From Solirubrobacterales bacterium (GTDB taxonomy: Bacteria; Actinomycetota; Thermoleophilia; Solirubrobacterales; Solirubrobacteraceae), in NCBI GenBank assembly GCA_013695395.1, contig JACDAP010000592.1, forward strand, positions 1 to 6,190: a stretch of DNA of 6,190 nucleotides, read 5' to 3'. Below, one piece after another: positions 1 to 5,331 of this stretch. Below the pieces are notes generated by a model. It was given only the letters and a program-made list of their open reading frames with translations, ran no database searches and was not told the DNA's origin. A program made the position numbers and the translations under genes. The first letter of the stretch is position 1. Each line of letters opens with the position of its first letter.

Positions 1-142
1 TCCATCGCGGGCGAGCGTAGATCATCGCCCCCACCGGTCGGCGCACCCGGGTGCGGCCGCCCGGCGGCCTGCGCCGTCCCGCCGGCCGGCCGCCGCTCGC
101 CGCCCTCGTCGCTGGACCGGGGTCGCGGGAGGCGTCCTCGCG

Positions 143-148
143 TAGCAT
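143..148 (+). promoter_or_regulatory. Putative -10 box (TAGCAT) of the amidase gene, leaderless arrangement
   Basis: A TAGCAT hexamer fits the actinobacterial TAnnnT -10 pattern. It is followed by exactly 7 nt and then the ATG at 156, so transcription would start at or next to the start codon. No Shine-Dalgarno sequence is visible before that ATG, which agrees with leaderless translation. No convincing -35 element is seen. The rest of 1-142 is very GC-rich and holds no gene that I can support. Confidence 0.45.
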
Positions 149-155
149 CGGCCCG

Positions 156-1544
156 ATGAGCACCACCCTCGACGCCACGGAGCTCGCCTTCGCGGGCGCC
201 GCCCGCCAAGCCGACCTGATCGCCGCCGGCACCGTGAGCTCCCGTGAGCTCACCGAGCTCTACCTGGAGCGGATCGCCCGCCTGGACGGTCAGCTGAACG
301 CGTATCGCGTGGTGCTCGCGGAGCAGGCGCTCACCGAGGCCGACGCGGCCGACGCGCGCCGCGGGGAGGGCGCCGGACCGCTCAACGGCGTGCCGATCGC
401 GATCAAGGACGACGCGGACGTCGCCGGACAGGCCACGATGTTCGGCACCGGAGCCAACCCGTCGATCAAGCAGACCGACTCCACGATGGTCGCCCGGCTG
501 CGCGAGGCCGGCGCGGTCGTGCTCGGGAAGACGAACGTCCCCGAGCTGATGGTCTGCTGCTTCACCGAGACGCTCTCGCAGGGGGCGACGCGGAACCCGT
601 GGAACCCGAACCACACGCCGGGTGGCTCCAGCGGCGGGACGGGGGCCGCGGTCGCCGCCGGGCTCTGCGGGGTCGGCCACGGCTCCGACGGCGCGGGCTC
701 GATCCGCATCCCCGCCGCCTGGTGCGGGCTGTTCGGGATCAAGCCGCAGCGTGGCCGGGTGCCGCTGAGCCCCTACGACGACGGCTGGAACGGTCTCTCC
801 ACCTACGGTCCGATCGCCCGCACCGTCGCCGACGCCGCGCGTTTCCTCGACGTCGCCGCCGGCACCGGCAGCCGCTACACGGAGGCTGCCGCCGGGCCCG
901 CGGGGCGGCTGCGGATCGCGCTGGCCACGAACCTGCCCACCGGCATCCTGGCCCGGCCGAGCGCGGACGCCCTCCGGGCGGTGGAGGAGACCGCCGAGCA
1001 CCTCCGCGCGCTCGGTCACACGGTCACCGAGACCCGTCTGGACTTCGGCCCGCTGGCCGGTCCGAGCGTCATCGCGCGCTACCTCGGAGGCGTCCGGGAC
1101 GACTTCGACCGGCTCGAGCAGCCGGAATACGCCGAGCGGCGTACCCGTAACTTCGCGCGCCTGGGCCGTCCGATTCCCGGGGTGCTCGTCGAGAAGGCGG
1201 TCCGTGCCGGCATGGGCGTCGCCCGTCGGGTGGGTGCCACCTTCGAGCACGCCGACGTGATCCTCACACCCGGCCCCGCCAAGCCTCCGTTCGAGATCGG
1301 TGCCCTCCAGGGGCGCGGGGCGCTCTGGACCTTGAACGCGATGCTCGACCGCGTCCCCTACTACGCCACCTACAACGCGACCGGACAGCCGGCGGCAAGC
1401 GTTCCGGCGGGCTTTGACGCGAGCGGCCTTCCGCTCGCGGTGCAGCTCGTCGGGCGCACCGACGACGAGGCGACGCTCCTCTCCCTGGCCGCCGAGCTCG
1501 AGCAGGCGCGGCCCTGGGCCCACCGCCGCCCGAGCGTCTCGTGA
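156..1544 (+). CDS. Amidase-signature family hydrolase
   Basis: This is a 462-residue protein of the amidase signature (AS) family, which hydrolyses C-N amide bonds with a Ser-cisSer-Lys triad; it is probably cytoplasmic. Visible parts are the PIAIKDD segment with catalytic Lys84, the Gly/Ser-rich GGSSGG loop with cis-Ser158, and the GSIRIPA segment with nucleophile Ser182. The 24-residue gap between the two serines matches that of fatty acid amide hydrolase. The length is normal for a stand-alone bacterial AS enzyme. The ATG at 156 is preferred because homology-like sequence begins there and a -10-like box lies 7 nt upstream; a 35-residue upstream extension to position 51 is Pro/Arg-rich and looks like read-through of noncoding GC-rich DNA. 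An Ala (180) replaces the usual Gly two residues before the nucleophile. The substrate cannot be told; the sequence resembles broad-range amidases or nylon-oligomer-hydrolase-like enzymes more than GatA, as no gatB or gatC is adjacent. The 3' end overlaps the next gene by 4 nt. Confidence 0.9.
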   Translation: MSTTLDATELAFAGAARQADLIAAGTVSSRELTELYLERIARLDGQLNAYRVVLAEQALTEADAADARRGEGAGPLNGVPIAIKDDADVAGQATMFGTGANPSIKQTDSTMVARLREAGAVVLGKTNVPELMVCCFTETLSQGATRNPWNPNHTPGGSSGGTGAAVAAGLCGVGHGSDGAGSIRIPAAWCGLFGIKPQRGRVPLSPYDDGWNGLSTYGPIARTVADAARFLDVAAGTGSRYTEAAAGPAGRLRIALATNLPTGILARPSADALRAVEETAEHLRALGHTVTETRLDFGPLAGPSVIARYLGGVRDDFDRLEQPEYAERRTRNFARLGRPIPGVLVEKAVRAGMGVARRVGATFEHADVILTPGPAKPPFEIGALQGRGALWTLNAMLDRVPYYATYNATGQPAASVPAGFDASGLPLAVQLVGRTDDEATLLSLAAELEQARPWAHRRPSVS

Positions 1545-2320
1545 GCGCGGGGACGACGAACGCCGAGCTTGTCGCGGTGGCGGTGGCCGCCGCTCGGGCA
1601 GCGGCGCCGGAGCTGCTCGAGCGCTTCGACCGCGGCGCGGTCGGGGTGAGCAGCAAGTCGACCGCGACCGACCTCGTCTCCGAGGCCGACCTCGCGGCCG
1701 AGCGGACGATCCGCGAGCTGCTCGCCCGGGAGCGCCCCGAGGACGCGATCATGGGGGAGGAGGGGGAGGACACGCCGGGCACGAGCGGGCTGCGCTGGAT
1801 CGTCGACCCGCTCGACGGCACGATCAACTACCTCTACGGCCACCCGCAGTGGTGCGTCTCGGTCGCCTGCGAGGACCGGGCCGGTGTCGTCTTCGACCCG
1901 GTGCGCGACGAGCTGTGGGCCGTCGCCGTCGGAGAGCGCCCGACGCTGAACGGCGAGCCGCTGGCCGATCTCGGCCCGGCGCCCGAGCTCGGGGCCGCCC
2001 TGCTGGCCACCGGCTTCGGCTACGCCGCCGAGATCCGTGCCGCCCAGGCGCAGATCGCGGTGCGGATGCTCCCGCGGGTCCGCGACCTACGCCGAGCGGG
2101 CGCCGCCGCGCTCGATCTGGCCTGGGCCGCCGCCGGCCGCCTCGACGCCTACTACGAGCACGGCGTGAAGCCGTGGGACATCGCCGCGGGCACGCTGCTC
2201 TGCGAGGGGGTCGGCCTCCACGTCGAGCCGCTCCCGGCCACCGACGCGCTGCCGCCGGGCATTCTCACCGCCCCTCCAGAGCTCGCCGGCGAGCTCCGCG
2301 CGCTCGTCGACGATGCCTGA
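1541..2320 (+). CDS. Inositol monophosphatase family phosphatase
   Basis: This is a 259-residue Mg2+-dependent sugar or inositol phosphate phosphatase of the IMPase/FIG superfamily. The metal-site motifs are all present: GEE at 72-74, the WIVDPLDGTINY motif at 86-97 with Asp89 and Asp92, and the C-terminal KPWDIAAG motif at 210-217 with Asp213. Length is typical of the family. The GTG start lies within the stop of the amidase gene (GTGA, 4-nt overlap), which suggests translational coupling; no clear Shine-Dalgarno site precedes it and the N-terminal helix would be lost with a later start. The motifs do not tell inositol-1-phosphatase from histidinol-phosphatase, 3'-phosphoadenosine phosphatase or fructose-1,6-bisphosphatase activity, so a substrate is not assigned. 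The coupling with an amidase implies co-expression but gives no clear shared pathway. It is followed after 30 bp by a tRNA gene on the same strand. Confidence 0.92.
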   Translation: MSAGTTNAELVAVAVAAARAAAPELLERFDRGAVGVSSKSTATDLVSEADLAAERTIRELLARERPEDAIMGEEGEDTPGTSGLRWIVDPLDGTINYLYGHPQWCVSVACEDRAGVVFDPVRDELWAVAVGERPTLNGEPLADLGPAPELGAALLATGFGYAAEIRAAQAQIAVRMLPRVRDLRRAGAAALDLAWAAAGRLDAYYEHGVKPWDIAAGTLLCEGVGLHVEPLPATDALPPGILTAPPELAGELRALVDDA

Positions 2321-2333
2321 CCTCGTTCCGGGC

Positions 2334-2339
2334 TAAGGT
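2334..2339 (+). promoter_or_regulatory. Putative -10 box (TAAGGT) for tRNA-Leu(CAA)
   Basis: TAAGGT matches the TAnnnT pattern and ends 11 nt before the first base of the mature tRNA, a suitable distance for a promoter with a short 5' leader. It lies in the 30-bp gap after the phosphatase stop codon. The -35 region would fall inside the phosphatase gene and is not a clear match. Confidence 0.35.
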
Positions 2340-2350
2340 CACGTCAGCCC

Positions 2351-2432
2351 GCCCGGGTGGTGGAACGGTAGACACCGGTTGCTCAAAACGACCTGCCTTC
2401 GTGGCGTGCGGGTTCGAATCCCGCCCCGGGTA
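2351..2432 (+). tRNA. tRNA-Leu (anticodon CAA)
   Basis: An 82-nt class II cloverleaf can be folded by hand. The acceptor stem GCCCGGG (2351-2357) pairs with 2425-2431, with a G-U closing pair at the end. The D stem is GTG/CAC (2360-2362, 2373-2375). The anticodon stem 2377-2381 pairs with 2389-2393 and encloses the loop CTCAAAA, giving anticodon CAA (2384-2386), which reads UUG. The variable arm is long (2394-2407, with GCC/GGC and a TTCGT loop), as expected for leucine. The T arm GCGGG-TTCGAAT-CCCGC (2408-2424) is perfect. The discriminator is A2432. CCA is not encoded (TCC follows). Confidence 0.95.
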
Positions 2433-2451
2433 TCCGCCGCGAGGTCTTGGG

Positions 2452-2931
2452 CTACGTGGGCTTGGACCGCGTGCTGCCGTCGGCCAGGCGCTCGACCTCG
2501 ATGTTCCAGCCCTGGCGGAAGCCGAGCATCGCAAAGACGATGAGCGCGGCCTGGACGGGGACGACGATCAACGTGAGCGTGCCGAGGAGTTCGGCGGCCA
2601 GGTCTGGATCGGTGAAGCCCATCTTGTCGCGGCTGAACCACTCGGGCGCTGAGACGGCGGCGAAGATCAGCAGGATGATCGCGAGCGCGGCGGCGACCGG
2701 CAGGACGCCGCGCTGCCAGCGCGCGACGAAGAAGGCCATCACCACGTAGAGGGCGATGTAGGCGATCTGCAGGATCTGCGCGCCCGCGAGCGCATCCCAG
2801 CCCCCGACGGTGATGACCGTGACCAGCACGGCAGAGCCGAGTAGAAACAGCACCACGATCAGCTTCATCAGCTTGCTCGAGGCCTTGTCCCGGTTCGGGT
2901 GTTCGATCACGATCTCGTCTTGAGTGGCCAT
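2452..2931 (-). CDS. Small four-helix membrane protein of unknown function
   Basis: This 159-residue protein is not recognised as a named family. After a polar, charged N-terminus (1-20) it has four hydrophobic segments at about 21-43, 51-71, 76-94 and 115-137, and ends in a short polar tail (138-159) beginning GFRQGWNIEVER. A positively charged RWQRG stretch separates helices 2 and 3, and a polar loop with SRDKMGFTDPD lies between helices 3 and 4. An integral cytoplasmic-membrane protein is the safe reading; no catalytic or metal motif is visible. The ATG at 2931 is the only reasonable start and has a TAAGGT box 9 nt upstream. The stop codon lies only 19 nt from the 3' end of the convergent tRNA-Leu(CAA) gene, and its 5' side faces tRNA-Leu(UAG). 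It has no same-strand partner, so it is probably monocistronic. Confidence 0.75.
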   Translation of the reverse strand: MATQDEIVIEHPNRDKASSKLMKLIVVLFLLGSAVLVTVITVGGWDALAGAQILQIAYIALYVVMAFFVARWQRGVLPVAAALAIILLIFAAVSAPEWFSRDKMGFTDPDLAAELLGTLTLIVVPVQAALIVFAMLGFRQGWNIEVERLADGSTRSKPT

Positions 2932-2940
2932 GCTGCGCCG

Positions 2941-2946
2941 ACCTTA
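2941..2946 (-). promoter_or_regulatory. Putative -10 box (TAAGGT) of the membrane protein gene
   Basis: Read on the minus strand, TAAGGT ends 9 nt before the ATG at 2931, so the transcript would have almost no 5' leader. It is the same hexamer as that in front of tRNA-Leu(CAA). The AAGG overlapping it is 13 or more nt from the ATG, too far for a good Shine-Dalgarno site. Confidence 0.35.
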
Positions 2947-3035
2947 CCTTGCGTGGCCGGAGGCTGCCTCAGGCCATCGCCACTTTCCCGCACGCGTGCC
3001 GTCAGCGGCGTGCGAGCATGATGGACGTCAGGCAC

Positions 3036-3119
3036 GCGGGCGTGGCGGAATCGGTAGACGCGCCAGGTTTAGGACCTGGTGACCGCAAGGTCGTGGGGGT
3101 TCAAGTCCCTCCGCCCGCA
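3036..3119 (+). tRNA. tRNA-Leu (anticodon UAG)
   Basis: An 84-nt class II cloverleaf is complete. The acceptor stem GCGGGCG (3036-3042) pairs perfectly with 3112-3118. The D stem is GCG/CGC (3045-3047, 3059-3061). The anticodon stem CCAGG/CCTGG (3063-3067, 3075-3079) encloses TTTAGGA with anticodon TAG at 3070-3072, which reads CUA and probably other CUN codons. The variable arm GACC-GCAA-GGTC (3081-3092) is long as expected for leucine. The T arm is GGGGG-TTCAAGT-CCCTC with one G-U pair. The discriminator is A3119, and CCA is not encoded (TCA follows). Accessory-type sequence begins directly downstream. Confidence 0.96.
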
Positions 3120-3120
3120 T

Positions 3121-3144
3121 CAGTCAGTCAGCCAGTCAGCCAGC
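3121..3144 (+). repeat. CAGY tetranucleotide tandem repeat next to tRNA-Leu(UAG)
   Basis: Six head-to-tail units of CAGT or CAGC (T, T, C, T, C, C in the last position) begin two bases after the tRNA discriminator base. The array is too short and mixed to be a known satellite. It could be a replication-slippage product or part of an old insertion junction; no function can be shown. Confidence 0.6.
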
Positions 3145-3190
3145 CCAGTTCACGCAGGAGGCAAGGCTGGACCTAGCGTGCCTCAAGTAG

Positions 3191-3336
3191 CCGCTCAACG
3201 AGGAGTTCGAGACCATCGACGAAGCCCGGGGCAAGATCGGCGCCACATCGAGGCCTACCACCACCGGCCGCACAGCGGCCTGAACTACAACACACCGCGA
3301 GAGGTCGCGACCACCTGGAAGACTGACCCCGAACCC
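3191..3336 (+). pseudogene. Degenerate C-terminal fragment of an IS3-type transposase (integrase core)
   Basis: Only the end of a DDE transposase/integrase-core (rve) protein remains. From about 3191 one frame reads LNEEFETIDEARGKI, the stretch that normally precedes the last helix of the catalytic core. From about 3244 another frame continues with HIEAYHHRPHSGLNYNTPRE and then VATTW, which matches the typical Y-N-xRPHSxLxYxTPxE-x-A end of IS3-family OrfB proteins. The two parts are one protein in different frames, so at least one frameshift has occurred near 3240. A TAG at 3188-3190 lies directly upstream in the first frame, and the N-terminal region with the DDE residues is missing. No terminal inverted repeats are recognised. 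I therefore call an inactive remnant, not a mobile element. Confidence 0.75.
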
Positions 3337-3353
3337 CTAACCCAGCGGCCTGA
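3273..3353 (+). repeat. Exact 11-bp direct repeat at the transposase/methyltransferase junction
   Basis: CAGCGGCCTGA occurs at 3273-3283, within the RPHSGLN-coding part of the transposase remnant, and again at 3343-3353, just where the methyltransferase homology stops. The copies are 70 bp apart. The second copy sits on the apparent breakpoint, which suggests short-homology recombination, but chance is possible in GC-rich DNA. Confidence 0.5.
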
Positions 3354-3539
3354 GCAGCCGATCTCGCAGAGGTCAGCGCGTGGGTTGGAGAGCAGGTCAG
3401 CGATCTCCCGCTGCTGCGCCAGGCCACGGGCCATTAGCCGACCGCCGAGGCGACCCAGCGGCCCGCGCGGCAGGAAGAAAGCGTCGAGGATCAGGCGTGG
3501 CGGGCTTCCTGGCTGAACCGCAGAGTGCTCGTTGGTCAC
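3348..3539 (-). pseudogene. 5' fragment of a SAM-dependent methyltransferase, truncated
   Basis: From a GTG at 3539 the minus strand reads a plausible methyltransferase N-terminus: a hydrophobic, Arg/Gly-rich lead (LILDAFFLPRGPLGRLGGRL at 16-35), then a helix with AQQREIADLL, then ADLCEIGCSG at about 55-64. This last part matches the start of class I methyltransferase motif I (xVLExGCGxG), which binds S-adenosylmethionine. Homology stops there, and the sequence continues only as the reverse complement of the transposase remnant, ending in frame near 3285. The rest of the catalytic domain, normally over 100 residues, is absent, so no activity is expected. It lies 88 bp downstream of the DUF3995-like gene on the same strand and may once have been the third gene of that operon. 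The exact breakpoint is uncertain by some 10 bp. Confidence 0.6.
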
Positions 3540-3575
3540 GCTGTCCGTACCTTTGTGCTGTCGCGCTTCTGGGTT

Positions 3576-3595
3576 CGCTCATCGCCGGATGAGTG
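3576..3595. repeat. Inverted repeat between the DUF3995-like gene and the methyltransferase stub
   Basis: CGCTCATC (3576-3583) can pair with GATGAGTG (3588-3595) around a GCCG loop, giving a stem of about 8 bp with one G-U pair. No T-tract follows on either strand, so it is not a classical terminator. It could be a weak transcript-end structure after the gene that stops at 3628, or chance. Confidence 0.4.
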
Positions 3596-3627
3596 GTAGG
3601 CGTCGCGCCCACCGTTGGCCGCACGTT

Positions 3628-4053
3628 TCATTGCGCGCTCCGGGCGGCGAGGACGGCCCCGCGGCTCAGCGCGACGCAAAGCGGCGAGTAGAGCAGCGCG
3701 TCGAGGCGGCCGAAGCGCGTGTCCAGGCCGTTGATGAGCGAGAGGGCCATGCCTCCCATGCCGCGCGCGAGCAGCACGCCGCCGGTCACGCGCGTCATCG
3801 TGCGGGCCAGGCCCGGGGGCTCGCGCATGGCGGTCGTCGTCGCCACCGCGGCAGCCGACGCTCCTAGCAGGCCGGCGACCGCCCATACGGCGGGGCTCGG
3901 CGGCAGCTCCGCGCCCGGGCCCACGACGGTCTCCCCCAAGGAGGCAGGGTCGTCGCCGGGCCAGAGCCCGCCGCGCGCCCAATAGGCGTGCAGCCCAGTC
4001 AGACCCGTGAGGACGAGGGCCGCAGCCCCTCCCGTCCGTGTGCGCGCGGTCAT
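3628..4053 (-). CDS. DUF3995-like small membrane protein
   Basis: This is a 141-residue integral membrane protein. Hydrophobic segments lie at about 8-26, 55-76, 86-108 and 115-137. The first ends in GLHAYWARGGLWPGDDP, which resembles the N-terminal LHxYWAxGGxWG signature of the uncharacterised DUF3995 family, and the length fits that family. The molecular role of DUF3995 proteins is not known to me. The start is the ATG at 4053, since it overlaps the stop of the upstream SRPBCC gene as ATGA; longer upstream reading in this frame has no membrane-protein character. The overlap implies translational coupling, so the two products are probably made together under the divergent TetR regulator. Downstream on the same strand is the methyltransferase stub. 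Confidence 0.72.
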   Translation of the reverse strand: MTARTRTGGAAALVLTGLTGLHAYWARGGLWPGDDPASLGETVVGPGAELPPSPAVWAVAGLLGASAAAVATTTAMREPPGLARTMTRVTGGVLLARGMGGMALSLINGLDTRFGRLDALLYSPLCVALSRGAVLAARSAQ

Positions 4054-4601
4054 CGTCCGCCCTGCGCTTCCACCAGCGCGGGGTCTCCGGCCGCCCCGGC
4101 CGGCGCGGGCGCGGATGCGCCGCGCTCGACCCTCGAGTTGATCGCGCGTAGGAGGCGGATCCACCGCGAGTAACGGTGCGGTGACGCCACCGTGCCGGTC
4201 AGCGCATGCTCCGCGTTGTCGAGCAGGTCCTCCAGGAGCGCGTCGTGCACGGGGCGCACGATCGACGGCCACAGGATCAACATCGAGCGACGGGGGCGCG
4301 CGCGCAGCGTGTGGCGCAGGCGGGTGGCACCTTCCTCCTCCAGAACGTCGAACCCGTGACCGCCGTGCAGGTCGATGTCGGTGAAGGCGAACCACACGCG
4401 CTCTCCGGGCTCGTACTCGGCGACCGTGTACAGGACGTCGTCGTGGTGGCAGGCGGCGCCGACGCGCAGCTCCCCGCTGCGACGCATGGGCCAGCGCTCC
4501 GCAGGCCAGAGGCAGTCGTCGGCAGTGAAGAGACGGTCGAGCAGGGCGCCGACCTGTTCGGGCGAGGCCGGCAGCCTGCGTTCGTGGACGTTGACGATCA
4601 T
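4050..4601 (-). CDS. SRPBCC (START/Bet v1-like) family protein
   Basis: This 183-residue protein reads as an SRPBCC fold: an initial strand with MIVNVHERRLPASPEQVGAL (1-20), where a barrel strand runs into the first helix, then LYTVAEYEPGERVWFAFTDI (57-76), the central strands DVLEEEGATRLRHTLRARP (85-103), and a long C-terminal helix (about 113-135). Such proteins bind hydrophobic ligands in a cavity or act as cyclases or small-molecule carriers; no specific ligand is evident. A Pro/Ala/Gly-rich tail (about 161-183) lies outside the fold and is probably disordered. The ATG at 4601 is chosen because AAAGGGAG (4606-4613, minus strand) lies 4 nt upstream and the fold begins there; an upstream extension would run across the operator region and read antisense to the TetR gene. 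It is the first gene of a two-gene operon with the DUF3995-like protein. Confidence 0.78.
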   Translation of the reverse strand: MIVNVHERRLPASPEQVGALLDRLFTADDCLWPAERWPMRRSGELRVGAACHHDDVLYTVAEYEPGERVWFAFTDIDLHGGHGFDVLEEEGATRLRHTLRARPRRSMLILWPSIVRPVHDALLEDLLDNAEHALTGTVASPHRYSRWIRLLRAINSRVERGASAPAPAGAAGDPALVEAQGGR

Positions 4602-4622
4602 TGAGCTCCCTTTCGGTTGCGT

Positions 4623-4653
4623 GGCACGTCGTGCCATAATAGCACGTCGTGTT
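4623..4653. promoter_or_regulatory. Paired palindromic operator, probable TetR-family binding sites
   Basis: Two 13-bp palindromes lie in the 79-bp gap between the divergent genes. GGCACGTCGTGCC (4623-4635) is a perfect palindrome about a central T. AGCACGTCGTGTT (4641-4653) has the same core GCACGTCGTG with one mismatched arm pair. Their centres (4629 and 4647) are 18 bp apart, so they face nearly opposite sides or are offset by about 1.7 turns. The second site overlaps the region where the -35 of the TetR gene should be; the AT-rich space between the sites holds a possible -10 for the left-hand operon. Autorepression plus repression of the SRPBCC operon is the simplest reading. Confidence 0.65.
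4636..4641 (-). promoter_or_regulatory. Possible -10 box (TATTAT) of the SRPBCC-DUF3995 operon
   Basis: Read on the minus strand, TATTAT lies exactly between the two operator palindromes. A start near 4629 would give a leader of about 28 nt with a Shine-Dalgarno site at 4606-4613. No clear -35 is seen near 4659-4664. On the plus strand the same bases give CATAAT (4635-4640), so assignment to one direction is not certain. Confidence 0.4.
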
Positions 4654-4667
4654 GTATCGGCACCATG

Positions 4668-4673
4668 TATCGT
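4668..4673 (+). promoter_or_regulatory. Putative -10 box (TATCGT) of the TetR gene, leaderless arrangement
   Basis: TATCGT fits TAnnnT and is followed by exactly 7 nt (CTTTGGG) and the ATG at 4681, the same layout as in front of the amidase gene. No good Shine-Dalgarno site is present. The -35 region would fall within the second operator palindrome (4641-4653), which would allow direct autorepression. Confidence 0.4.
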
Positions 4674-4680
4674 CTTTGGG

Positions 4681-5280
4681 ATGGCTGACCTCCGTGAACG
4701 CCGCCGTCGCGCCACAGGGGCCGACCTCGTGTCGGCCGCGCTGGTGCTGTTCACTGAGCGGGGCTTCGATGCGACGACCATGGAAGACGTCGCTGACGCC
4801 GCCGGCGTCTCGCGTCGCACCCTCTACCGCTACTTCCCCCGCAAGGACGACCTCGTCTTCGCGGCTCCAGCGGGTTGGCTGGGTGAGTGGGACGCCGTGA
4901 TCGCCGACCGGCGTCCCCAGGAGCCGCTGTACGCGGTGATGCGGCGTGGGGCGCGGGCGGTCGCGCAGCAGATCGCCGCCGACCCCGAACCCGTCCTCAC
5001 CTCCTCGAGGATCTCGCGCACGACCCCATCGCTGCAGCCCCGACTCGAAGCCTCAAATCGCGAATGGCGCGAGAGGATCGCCGCGCTCGTCGGGGCCGAG
5101 ATCGGGGCAGACCCCGCGACCGACGCCCGCTGCACCGTCACCGCCGGGGCGATCATGGGGGCAATCGACGGCATGCTCAAGGCTTGGACCGCGTCGGCGG
5201 GCAAACGGGACCCGGTGAAGATGACCGACGATGTCATGCGGCGCCTCGAACCCGCCTGGCCGACCCTGATCGAGGCCTAG
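4681..5280 (+). CDS. TetR/AcrR family transcriptional regulator
   Basis: This is a 199-residue DNA-binding repressor of the TetR family, of typical length. The N-terminal domain shows the family pattern: a basic start (RERRRRATGADLVSAALVLF at 5-24), then TERGFDATTMEDVADAAGVS (25-44) and RRTLYRYFPRKDDLV (45-59), where residues about 33-52 form the helix-turn-helix. The rest (60-199) is the variable ligand-binding and dimerisation domain, so the inducer cannot be told. The ATG at 4681 matches the usual start of the family and leaves the intergenic operators free; reading further upstream would run antisense through the neighbouring gene. It is divergent from the SRPBCC-DUF3995 operon and probably controls both directions through the palindromes at 4623-4653. 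It converges with the CsoR gene over a 114-bp gap. Confidence 0.92.
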   Translation: MADLRERRRRATGADLVSAALVLFTERGFDATTMEDVADAAGVSRRTLYRYFPRKDDLVFAAPAGWLGEWDAVIADRRPQEPLYAVMRRGARAVAQQIAADPEPVLTSSRISRTTPSLQPRLEASNREWRERIAALVGAEIGADPATDARCTVTAGAIMGAIDGMLKAWTASAGKRDPVKMTDDVMRRLEPAWPTLIEA

Positions 5281-5331
5281 CGTCGCGGGTGCTGGGCTGC
5301 TCGTACCGGTCGAGGCCAAGACCCGAAGCGG

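Noticed and set aside
1..25. Possible divergent gene starting at a minus-strand ATG at 25 (MIYARPRW)
   Set aside because: Only eight codons are inside the window, too few to support a gene, though a GGTGGGGG stretch lies upstream of that ATG.
51..155. 35-residue N-terminal extension of the amidase from an earlier start
   Set aside because: The extension is Pro/Arg/Gly-rich low-complexity sequence without a signal-peptide pattern, and a -10-like box lies just before the internal ATG at 156.
1414..2652. Long plus-strand frame covering the phosphatase and the tRNA
   Set aside because: Its product is dominated by Arg, Ala, Pro and Gly, it runs through a complete tRNA gene, and the other frame has all IMPase motifs.
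3121..3144. CRISPR or satellite array
   Set aside because: Units are only 4 bp without spacers, so this is a simple repeat.
3079..3516. Single 145-residue plus-strand protein from inside the tRNA to 3516
   Set aside because: It starts in a tRNA, crosses a tandem repeat, and only about 28 residues (HIEAYHH to TTW) resemble a protein family, which marks a transposase remnant.
3536..3982. 148-residue minus-strand frame overlapping the DUF3995-like gene
   Set aside because: Arg-rich composition and no hydrophobic segments; the alternative frame gives a coherent four-helix protein coupled to the gene upstream.
4206..4604. Long plus-strand open frame opposite the SRPBCC gene
   Set aside because: It is the antisense of a better gene with a Shine-Dalgarno site and a recognisable fold; such frames are common in GC-rich DNA.
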